Origin: JAHRVQ01 sp047616645
GTDB taxonomy: Bacteria > Pseudomonadota > Gammaproteobacteria > Pseudomonadales > Azotimanducaceae
Length of the DNA: 7,251 bases
Assembly (NCBI GenBank): GCA_047616645.1
Contig: JBLHIH010000177.1
Span: 1 to 7,251 of the forward strand
Reading direction: 5' to 3'
The notes beneath the pieces were generated by a model that did no database searches, had not been told where the DNA came from, and was given only the letters and a program-made list of their open reading frames with translations. Within the stretch, counting starts at the first letter, position 1. Each line of letters starts with the position of its first letter. Made by a program: the position numbers and the translations under genes. Positions 1 through 5,577 of the stretch are shown here, in pieces.

Positions 1-1221
1 TCCGCCTTCTCCATTCATAGGTGCAAGAGATAATCTGGATAATGGATTTTTTTCTTTTTCAACTTCCTTTGCCTGTGCAGCAGGAGCGGCGGCTTTTGGA
101 ATTGCTTTGCCTTGGGCGGCTTTAGCGCCCGCTTTGTTTTCTACACCATCTTTTTTGGGTTTCTTTCTGTCCAAGCTAATCTTAAGGCGCAGATTGTTTT
201 TAGAGTCGGCGTTCTTTAAAGCTTCTTCAACGGTGATTTTCCCCTGTTTATAGAGTTTGAAGAGGGCATAGTCAAAAGTTTGCATACCTTGCTCAACAGA
301 TTTTTCCATCAGCTCTTTAAGGGAGCTGACATCACCTTTCGCAATTAGATCTGCCGCTCTTGGTGTCCCCAACAATATTTCAATGGCGGCCGCACGTTTC
401 CCATCTACGGTGGGGATGAGTCTTTGTGAAATAATGCCACGCATATTGAGTGATAAATCTGCGAGTAACTGTGAATGGCGCTCTTCTGGGAAGAAGTTAA
501 TAATCCTATCCATTGCCTGATTAGCATTGTTGGCATGTAAAGTAGACAAGCAAAGGTGGCCAGTCTCCGCGAAGGCTAGGGCATGTTCCATTGTTTCTTT
601 ATGACGAATCTCGCCAATCAGAATAACGTCAGGGGCTTGTCTAAGAGTATTTGCTAAAGCTTCTTCCCAAGAAAGTGTGTCCGATCCAATTTCCCTTTGA
701 TTAACGATGCAATTTTTGTGAGGGTGGGTAAATTCAACTGGGTCTTCAATTGTGATGATATGACCTTTACTATTCTGATTGCGATAATCAATCAGGGCGG
801 CAAGTGATGTTGACTTACCTGAACCAGTGCCCCCAACAAATAAAACAAGTCCCATTTTCGACATAATTAATTTTGGTAGCACTGGCGGCAAACCGAGGTC
901 TTTGTAGTTAGGTAAACTGTCCCCTAGGCGTCGTATCACCATGGCGACTTCGCCTCTTTGGCGGAATATATTGACGCGAAACCGGCCCATGCCACGGCGA
1001 GACATAGCAAGATTCATTTCATGATCAACCGCAAAGGCAGCGCGTTGCTCCTCCGTCATAACAAGGTCTGCGATTTTAGCGACTTCGCCAGACTTCATGG
1101 TAACGTCAGTAAGTTTGTTCAGCGTGCCGTGGAATTTGGCACTGGGAGGCGCACCAGTACTGTAATAGAGGTCTGAGCCTTCTTTATCAACAAGTACTTG
1201 GAGACAAGTTTCGAAATCCAT
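1..1221 (-). CDS. pilU: PilU-type type IV pilus retraction ATPase (3' end off window)
   Basis: Cytoplasmic hexameric AAA+/secretion ATPase that assists PilT in depolymerising type IV pili during twitching motility. The frame is open from ATG 1221 to the left edge, with 407 codons visible. Walker A GGTGSGKST lies at residues 130-138, the Asp box IEDPVEF at 158-164, Walker B VILIGEIR at 199-206, and the His box TGHLCLSTLHANN at 220-232. PilU rather than PilT is favoured by the NANQAMDRIINFFP stretch and by RAADLIAKGD where PilT carries AIRNLIRE. The start is supported by AAAGGA nine bases upstream. The conserved core ends near residue 350. A Lys/Ala/Pro-rich, low-complexity tail follows and continues past the edge, making the protein longer than the roughly 380 residues usual for PilU. 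No pilT lies directly upstream, its common position; the GntR-PurM gene is there instead. Confidence 0.93.
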   Translation of the reverse strand, partial: MDFETCLQVLVDKEGSDLYYSTGAPPSAKFHGTLNKLTDVTMKSGEVAKIADLVMTEEQRAAFAVDHEMNLAMSRRGMGRFRVNIFRQRGEVAMVIRRLGDSLPNYKDLGLPPVLPKLIMSKMGLVLFVGGTGSGKSTSLAALIDYRNQNSKGHIITIEDPVEFTHPHKNCIVNQREIGSDTLSWEEALANTLRQAPDVILIGEIRHKETMEHALAFAETGHLCLSTLHANNANQAMDRIINFFPEERHSQLLADLSLNMRGIISQRLIPTVDGKRAAAIEILLGTPRAADLIAKGDVSSLKELMEKSVEQGMQTFDYALFKLYKQGKITVEEALKNADSKNNLRLKISLDRKKPKKDGVENKAGAKAAQGKAIPKAAAPAAQAKEVEKEKNPLSRLSLAPMNGEGG

Positions 1222-1229
1222 GGTGCCAA

Positions 1230-1235
1230 TCCTTT
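1230..1235 (-). promoter_or_regulatory. Ribosome binding site of pilU
   Basis: The minus strand reads AAAGGA nine bases before ATG 1221. It supports that start for the partial gene, whose frame has no better-placed upstream start. No convincing promoter or terminator is visible in the 128-bp gap to the upstream GntR-PurM gene, so pilU may be partly read through from it. Confidence 0.6.
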
Positions 1236-1349
1236 AACAGGCGAATCTAGATCTTAGCGTAATTCTTACCTCTTAGGGGCGAAATTTACACCGCCATGTT
1301 GGAAGTAAAATCCTTGTCATCTGAAGCCCATATCATGACTTATATCGAG

Positions 1350-2756
1350 TTAGTGATAGTTAAACTCACGACCCTCTGGATTCTTTAGGAATAATGTATT
1401 CGACGTGTGGGCTTGGGTATACCCGACTTGCTGCGCGTCAATATTGAAAGAGGCAGCTATATCGATGACCTCTTGAACTCTATTTACAGGTACGTATACC
1501 TCCATACGGTGTCCCATATTAAATACTTTGTACATTTCCTCCCAGCTTGTGCCAGATACTTTTTGTATCGATTGAAATAATGGCGGTGTAGCGAAAAGGT
1601 TGTCTTTAACAAATTTAATATTTTGTCCAAATTTTATACACTTCGTTTGGGCGCCACCGGAACAGTGGATTAAGCCGTTAACCTCTGAGCCGAGCTCTGC
1701 CAATATTCGATGCACAAGCGGTGCATAGGATCGAGTAGGACTTAGGATCGCCTCTCCAACACTAAGTTGGCTGTCCTGTAGTTGATCCTCTAGCTTAAAA
1801 GGTCCGCAGTACATCAAGTCTTTATTGATATTACCGTCAAAAGTTTCGGGATATTTTTCTGCATAATAGTGGCTTAACATATCGTGTCTTGCGCTGGTCA
1901 GCCCGTTACTACCGATGCCACTATTATAGATTGATTCATAGCTGGATTGACCAGTGGAAGAAAGCCCCACGATTGCCATACCGGGTAAAATTTTGTTTTG
2001 GACAACCTCAGACTTTTTCATTATCGCGACGGCGCAGGTATCAACGACAACCGTGCCGGTTAAGTCTCCTACGTCAGCTGTTTCTCCGCCGCCAGAATAA
2101 ATATTGACGCCATTGTCACGTAGCTCGGCCAAAAAGGCTTCGCTACCTTCTATCAATGCAGAGACAACCTCTCCCGGACAATTGAGTGCGTTTCGGTTAA
2201 TCGTATTAGAGATTAGAATACGACCATTCAAACCAACACAGAGAAGGTCGTCCAAGTTCATGACGATGCTATCTTGAGCTATCCCATGAAATACGCTGGG
2301 ATCGCCTGTTTCCTTATATTGTAAATAGGCGATGATGGATTTTGTACCGCTGCCATCTGCGTGGATAACATTGCATTTCTCAGGATCGCCGCTTAAGTAG
2401 TCTTCAGTAATTTTGCAGAAGGCGCCCGGCATAGCACCGGCGTCCAGTTTATCTACGACATTGTGAACTTCCGATTTGTCTGAGCTAACACCGCGGGCCT
2501 GATATCTGCTTTCTAAGGCTTTGGCTACTACAAATCCAGACCTGTCTTTTGCTGTAATGACGCCGCGAAATTCCAGTTGCCGAAAAGCCTTTGCTACCGT
2601 ATTGGCAGCAATGTCGTTTTCCTGTGCAAGATGACGAATGCTAGTCAGTTTGTCTCCCTCTTTAAGATCGCCCGTATTAATGGCGAAATGAACTTGGTCA
2701 ATGATTTGTTGGAAAACCGGGGTAGAGGCAGTTGTATCAATATTGAGTTTCATCAT
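1350..2756 (-). CDS. GntR/YtrA-type winged helix fused to a PurM (AIR synthase)-like domain
   Basis: A 468-residue two-domain protein. Residues 12-77 match a GntR/YtrA winged helix: PVFQQIIDQVHFAI, then LTSIRHLAQENDIAANTVAKAFRQLE, then the wing SGFVV. After a short linker, residues 83-468 form a complete AIR synthase-like domain. Its motifs are HADGSGTKS (132-140), NLDDLLCVG (167-175), GGGETAD (222-228), GSNGLTSAR (282-290), LSPTRSYAPLV (338-348), HCSGGAQTK (364-372) and VFNMGHRMEVYV (411-422). From memory the body resembles the Bacteroidetes PurM form, not the gammaproteobacterial one. PurM converts FGAM and ATP to AIR in purine synthesis, and no motif is obviously lost, so catalysis is possible. 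A DNA-binding head on an enzyme fold recalls MocR regulators. It is transcribed divergently from hisHF. The start is one of two adjacent ATGs (2756 or 2753), and the Shine-Dalgarno sequence is weak. Fusion confidence is high; function is uncertain. Confidence 0.88.
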   Translation of the reverse strand: MMKLNIDTTASTPVFQQIIDQVHFAINTGDLKEGDKLTSIRHLAQENDIAANTVAKAFRQLEFRGVITAKDRSGFVVAKALESRYQARGVSSDKSEVHNVVDKLDAGAMPGAFCKITEDYLSGDPEKCNVIHADGSGTKSIIAYLQYKETGDPSVFHGIAQDSIVMNLDDLLCVGLNGRILISNTINRNALNCPGEVVSALIEGSEAFLAELRDNGVNIYSGGGETADVGDLTGTVVVDTCAVAIMKKSEVVQNKILPGMAIVGLSSTGQSSYESIYNSGIGSNGLTSARHDMLSHYYAEKYPETFDGNINKDLMYCGPFKLEDQLQDSQLSVGEAILSPTRSYAPLVHRILAELGSEVNGLIHCSGGAQTKCIKFGQNIKFVKDNLFATPPLFQSIQKVSGTSWEEMYKVFNMGHRMEVYVPVNRVQEVIDIAASFNIDAQQVGYTQAHTSNTLFLKNPEGREFNYH

Positions 2757-2768
2757 GTTTGGCTCATC

Positions 2769-2788
2769 TGTATTACACTAATGATACA
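2769..2788. promoter_or_regulatory. Operator-like dyad upstream of the GntR-PurM gene
   Basis: Arms TGTAT (2769-2773) and ATACA (2784-2788) form an inverted repeat around a 10-bp centre. A shorter odd-centred palindrome, TGTA-T-TACA, lies within it at 2769-2777. The dyad starts 13 bp from the ATG and overlaps a possible minus-strand -10, TATCAT, at 2781-2786. Short GT...AC dyads are typical of GntR-family operators, so autoregulation by the fused winged helix is a reasonable inference. In AT-rich DNA a 5-bp arm match can arise by chance. Confidence 0.35.
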
Positions 2789-2831
2789 AATATTGTGTGC
2801 TTATTAACAGCTTTATGACTGCAGTTTCTTC

Positions 2832-2837
2832 TATAAT
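2832..2837 (+). promoter_or_regulatory. Probable -10 element of the hisHF operon promoter
   Basis: A perfect TATAAT lies 83 bases before the hisH ATG. No good -35 sits 16-18 bp upstream; the 17-bp position holds AGCTTT. This suggests a weak or activator-dependent promoter. Transcription would begin near 2844, giving a leader of about 75 nt that contains the 15-bp tandem repeats. Confidence 0.5.
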
Positions 2838-2848
2838 GCGCTCTTCTT

Positions 2849-2900
2849 TTTATTAGCTACGCGTTTATTAGCTACGCGTTTATTAGCTAAGCGTTTATTG
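2849..2900 (+). repeat. Tandem 15-bp direct repeat, 3.4 copies, in the hisH leader
   Basis: The unit TTTATTAGCTACGCG occurs at 2849-2863 and 2864-2878 without change. It recurs at 2879-2893 with one substitution (C to A), and a partial copy TTTATT follows at 2894-2899. Each full unit contains the palindrome TAGCTA, and ACGCGT spans the first two unit junctions, so the DNA has dyads every 15 bp and the RNA could pair between copies. The array sits between the presumed -10 and the hisH ribosome binding site. It could be a set of regulator sites, a structured leader or a slippage-prone length polymorphism. It does not encode a peptide. Confidence 0.9.
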
Positions 2901-2919
2901 GTCAAGGTAAAGGTAAACC

Positions 2920-3546
2920 ATGCGGGTTGCGATTGTTGATTATGATGCGGGTAATGTAGGTAGCGTCCAACGTGCTTGCAATGAGGTAGGCCTTGATGCG
3001 TTTATTTCTCCCGATCCTGAGGAGATAGTGAAAGCAGATAAGGTTATTTTCCCCGGTGTTGGCGCGGCGCATAGTGCAGTGGACACACTTCATCAACGGG
3101 GTTTGTTTCAGGCTTTACAAGAGTTTTATCAATCGGGGAAACCGATGCTTGGGATATGCCTTGGTAGCCAAATTGTTTTGGGATATTCCGAAGAGGGGAA
3201 GAAAGATTGCCTCAATCTGATTGAGGGTGTCTGTGAGCGGTTTGAGATTGCAGATCGAAGCTTCAAGATACCTCACATTGGTTGGAACGAAATTGATATT
3301 GTTCAAGCTCATCCAATGTTAAAACAGGTTAAGTCTGGGGATGAGTTCTATTTTGTTCACTCCTACTTCACACGGCCAGCAAAAAAAGAAAACATTTTTG
3401 CAACAACAGAGTATGCAAAAGATTTCTGTTCAGTCCTAGCAAATGACAATCTATTTGCTACCCAATTCCATCTAGAAAAAAGTGGGCGTAAAGGGCTGTC
3501 GATACTCTCTGAGTTTGTGACTTGGGAGGGCGGCGACGCATGTTAA
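2920..3546 (+). CDS. hisH: Imidazole glycerol phosphate synthase glutaminase subunit HisH
   Basis: Class I glutamine amidotransferase that releases ammonia from glutamine and passes it to HisF for imidazole ring formation in histidine synthesis. The 208 residues match the usual family length. The oxyanion-strand motif PGVG is at 45-48, the nucleophile Cys80 in GICLGSQ, PHIGWNE at 118-124, YFVHSY at 144-149, and His184 and Glu186 complete the triad in QFHLEKS. Two family-typical residues differ: GICLGMQ is GICLGSQ and HPEK is HLEK, with no catalytic residue lost. The start is supported by AAAGG at 2909-2913, six bases upstream. The last seven bases overlap hisF. The neighbours are not hisB, hisA or hisIE, so this may be a second IGP synthase or part of a scattered his pathway. 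LPS-associated HisH2 is an alternative, but no amidotransferase or sugar genes are nearby. Confidence 0.9.
   Translation: MRVAIVDYDAGNVGSVQRACNEVGLDAFISPDPEEIVKADKVIFPGVGAAHSAVDTLHQRGLFQALQEFYQSGKPMLGICLGSQIVLGYSEEGKKDCLNLIEGVCERFEIADRSFKIPHIGWNEIDIVQAHPMLKQVKSGDEFYFVHSYFTRPAKKENIFATTEYAKDFCSVLANDNLFATQFHLEKSGRKGLSILSEFVTWEGGDAC
3525..3529 (+). promoter_or_regulatory. Ribosome binding site deciding the hisF start
   Basis: GGAGG lies ten bases before ATG 3540, inside the end of hisH. It settles the start in favour of ATG 3540 over an in-frame TTG at 3522, which would place this site inside the coding region. Confidence 0.7.
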
Positions 3547-4319
3547 GTAAAAGAATTATTGCCTGCCTTGATGTTCGAGATGGTCAATTAGCGAAGAGTA
3601 TCAAGTTTAAAGATACTAAAGACATTGGTAATCCAGTAGAAAAGGCTGAGGAATATTATTTAGATGGCCTTGATGAATTAGTCTTCTATGATATTACGGC
3701 CTCGAGTGATAAAAGAGACATCATGCTCGAAGTCGTCGAAAAGGTAGCAGAAAAAATATTCATCCCATTTTCAGTGGGCGGTGGTATTCGAACTATCGAT
3801 GATGCCAACAAACTACTAAGGGCGGGTGCTGAAAAGATAAATGTAAACTCTGCCGCAGTGCTTCGCCCGGAGCTAATTGAAGAATGTGCTCATGCTATTG
3901 GTACCCAAAATGTTGTTCTATCAATGGATATTCTTAAGGTTGAGGCTAACAGTGACATCCCAAGTGGTTATGAGGTCGTTATCAACGGTGGAAGAACGGC
4001 AACGGGTAAAGACGCGCTTATGTGGGCGCTGCAGGGAGAAATATTAGGTGCCGGAGAATTAGTCGTCAACTCTATTGATGCAGATGGTACTCGACAGGGT
4101 TATGAAATATATTTAACCCGCATGATATCTGAAGCGGTGTCTATTCCGGTGATTGCATCTGGCGGGGCGGGATTGCCTGAACATCTCTATGAGGTGCTGA
4201 CCGAAGGCAAAGCCGATGCTGCTCTGGTTGCCTCTATGGTGCATTATGGAGATTACACCGTTTCTGGTTTGAAGCAGTGGTTACATGATAAAGGCCTAAA
4301 GGTGAGGCTCAACTATTAA
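3540..4319 (+). CDS. hisF: Imidazole glycerol phosphate synthase cyclase subunit HisF
   Basis: A (beta/alpha)8-barrel cyclase that uses HisH-derived ammonia to convert PRFAR into imidazole glycerol phosphate and AICAR, linking histidine and purine synthesis. The 259 residues from ATG 3540 are the usual family length. Catalytic Asp11 (IIACLDV) and Asp130 (LSMD) are present at standard numbering. Lys19 and the ammonia-gate residues Arg5, Glu46, Lys99 and a Glu equivalent to 167 (GAGE, here 173) are also present. Phosphate-binding loops appear as SVGGGIR (78-84) and IASGGAG. The GYEVVINGGRTATG stretch is of canonical HisF type and resembles Firmicutes-like forms from memory, unlike LPS-cluster HisF2. 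It overlaps hisH by seven bases (ATGTTAA), implying translational coupling and equal production of the two subunits. Confidence 0.93.
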   Translation: MLSKRIIACLDVRDGQLAKSIKFKDTKDIGNPVEKAEEYYLDGLDELVFYDITASSDKRDIMLEVVEKVAEKIFIPFSVGGGIRTIDDANKLLRAGAEKINVNSAAVLRPELIEECAHAIGTQNVVLSMDILKVEANSDIPSGYEVVINGGRTATGKDALMWALQGEILGAGELVVNSIDADGTRQGYEIYLTRMISEAVSIPVIASGGAGLPEHLYEVLTEGKADAALVASMVHYGDYTVSGLKQWLHDKGLKVRLNY

Positions 4320-4337
4320 TAATTTGTGGTGATATAA

Positions 4338-4541
4338 ATGTCTGGAGATAGGTTTGAATTGTTAGAGACAAAAATGCTCTATCAAGAAGATACAATCCAA
4401 AAGTTGGACGATGCCTTGATTGATCAGCAAAAACAAATATTAGATTTACAAATACAAATCAAAAACATGATCAGCCAAATTAAAACAATGGAAGATCAGG
4501 TGCCTAGTGGGAATAGCCCAGAACTACCTCCCCATTATTAA
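4338..4541 (+). CDS. slyX: SlyX family small coiled-coil protein
   Basis: A 67-residue cytoplasmic protein of unknown function, found widely in proteobacteria. It is recognised by its length, the N-terminal pattern FELLETKMLYQEDTIQKLDDAL, a heptad-rich coiled coil over about residues 5-53, and the C-terminal PPHY that ends most SlyX proteins. There is no signal peptide or membrane segment. It lies 18 bases after hisF with GGTGAT before the ATG, so it is probably in the same transcript. Nothing here ties its role to histidine synthesis. The identification rests on the two ends and the coiled-coil pattern, since the middle is low in distinctive residues. Confidence 0.85.
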   Translation: MSGDRFELLETKMLYQEDTIQKLDDALIDQQKQILDLQIQIKNMISQIKTMEDQVPSGNSPELPPHY

Positions 4542-4568
4542 TAAACTTCCATCCAAAAAGGTGAATAA

Positions 4569-5540
4569 GTGAAAGCAATCATTGTAGATTCCGAGAAACG
4601 TCTTCATTGGCAAGATACTGAAACACCAGAGGCTTCATCTAATGAAGTGCTCATTAAAATTGCTGCGACTGCCATAAATCGAGCAGATCTTATGCAACGA
4701 GCAGGGTTTTATCCACCACCACCGGGTGCCAGTGTCATTATGGGCTTGGAATGTGCTGGTGAAGTCGTCGCGCTTGGAGATAGCGTCACAGGTTTTGCCA
4801 TTGGCGATCAGGTTTGTGCGCTGTTGGCGGGAGGCGGGTACGCAGAATTTGCAGCGGTTGATAAAGGCAGCGTAGTAAAAATACCCGAAGGGATCTCTCT
4901 TATTGAAGCGGCAAGTTTGCCAGAAGTATACGCTACAGCTTGGTTGAACTTGTTTATAGAGGCAAAGCTAAGCCCAAAGGAAAAAGTCATATTACATGCG
5001 GGTGCAAGCGGTGTCGGAACGGCGGGTATTCAACTCTGTAAGGCCTTTGATAATCCCTGTTTTGTAACGGTAGGTAATGCAGATAAATTATCAGCATGTT
5101 TAGCCTTAGGGGCAAGTGCGGGTAGTAATCGTCACGAAGGATCGTTCTTAGATAAAGGCCGAGAATTTGCAGGCGATACTGGTGTTGATGTGATACTTGA
5201 CCCTGTTGGTGGAAATTATCTTATGGATAACCTGGAACTACTCGGTCTGAATGGCAGATTGGTATTGATAGGTTTGATGGGCGGTGGAGCCGCAGAGATA
5301 AATTTAGCACATTTATTGATTAAACGATTACGGCTCGTAGGCTCTACCTTAAGAGCGAGACCGCTAAGCGAGAAAGCTGAAGTTATGCGCCAATTGGTTG
5401 AGAAAGTTTGGCCAAAAATTAGCGCAAGAGAAATATTACCGGTTATTGATACAACCTTTGCAATAGCGGATGTTGAAGAGGCACACGAACTTTTGGCCTT
5501 AGATAATACGATTGGCAAGATTGTACTCAGGGTAAGCTAA
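4569..5540 (+). CDS. Zinc-free NAD(P)H quinone oxidoreductase, PIG3/QOR family
   Basis: A 323-residue medium-chain dehydrogenase/reductase expected to reduce quinones or enones with NAD(P)H in the cytoplasm. The N-terminal GroES-like domain carries NRADLMQRAGFYPPPPG (37-53), the signature of the PIG3 (TP53I3-like) subgroup, and GLECAGEV (59-66). The Rossmann domain has the dinucleotide loop HAGASGVG (143-150), then DVILDPVGG and the subgroup's GSTLRAR segment. Structural and catalytic zinc cysteines of alcohol dehydrogenases are missing, as expected for this family. The start is GTG 4569, with AAGGTG at 4558-4563 five bases upstream; no in-frame ATG gives a full N-terminus. It sits 27 bases after slyX as the last gene of the plus-strand cluster. 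The substrate is unknown. Confidence 0.9.
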   Translation: MKAIIVDSEKRLHWQDTETPEASSNEVLIKIAATAINRADLMQRAGFYPPPPGASVIMGLECAGEVVALGDSVTGFAIGDQVCALLAGGGYAEFAAVDKGSVVKIPEGISLIEAASLPEVYATAWLNLFIEAKLSPKEKVILHAGASGVGTAGIQLCKAFDNPCFVTVGNADKLSACLALGASAGSNRHEGSFLDKGREFAGDTGVDVILDPVGGNYLMDNLELLGLNGRLVLIGLMGGGAAEINLAHLLIKRLRLVGSTLRARPLSEKAEVMRQLVEKVWPKISAREILPVIDTTFAIADVEEAHELLALDNTIGKIVLRVS

Positions 5541-5565
5541 ACCTCAGAGACATCCTTAGCTTTAC
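5532..5565 (+). terminator. Possible stem-loop between convergent genes
   Basis: GTAAGCTAA (5532-5540, including the oxidoreductase stop codon) can pair with TTAGCTTTAC (5556-5565) as a nine-bp stem with one bulged T and a 15-nt loop. A short T-rich stretch, TTGTTTTAT, follows after a gap on the plus strand. The stem is AT-rich and the T tract is not adjacent, so this is a weak terminator candidate for the plus-strand cluster. Confidence 0.3.
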
Positions 5566-5577
5566 GAGCGCCTTGTT

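Noticed and set aside
958..1176. 72-codon plus-strand reading frame
   Set aside because: It lies antisense inside the conserved pilU core and has no family resemblance or ribosome binding site.
1278..1295. GGCG...CGCC stem between the GntR-PurM gene and pilU as a terminator
   Set aside because: The stem is only four base pairs with a 10-nt loop and no T tract follows on the minus strand.
2836..2856. A six-codon reading frame (MRSSFY) in the hisH leader as a possible attenuator peptide
   Set aside because: Its ATG overlaps the -10 TATAAT, so it would lie upstream of the transcription start. It has no histidine codons and no ribosome binding site.
2849..2900. CRISPR-like array
   Set aside because: The units are directly adjacent with no spacers and only 15 bp long, so this is a simple tandem repeat.
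3522..3539. In-frame TTG upstream of hisF that would add six residues (MGGRRR)
   Set aside because: The Shine-Dalgarno GGAGG lies inside this extension, and the ATG at 3540 gives the exact canonical HisF N-terminus with Asp11 at standard numbering.
5216..5518. 100-codon minus-strand reading frame
   Set aside because: It is antisense to the Rossmann half of the quinone oxidoreductase gene and shows no recognisable domain.
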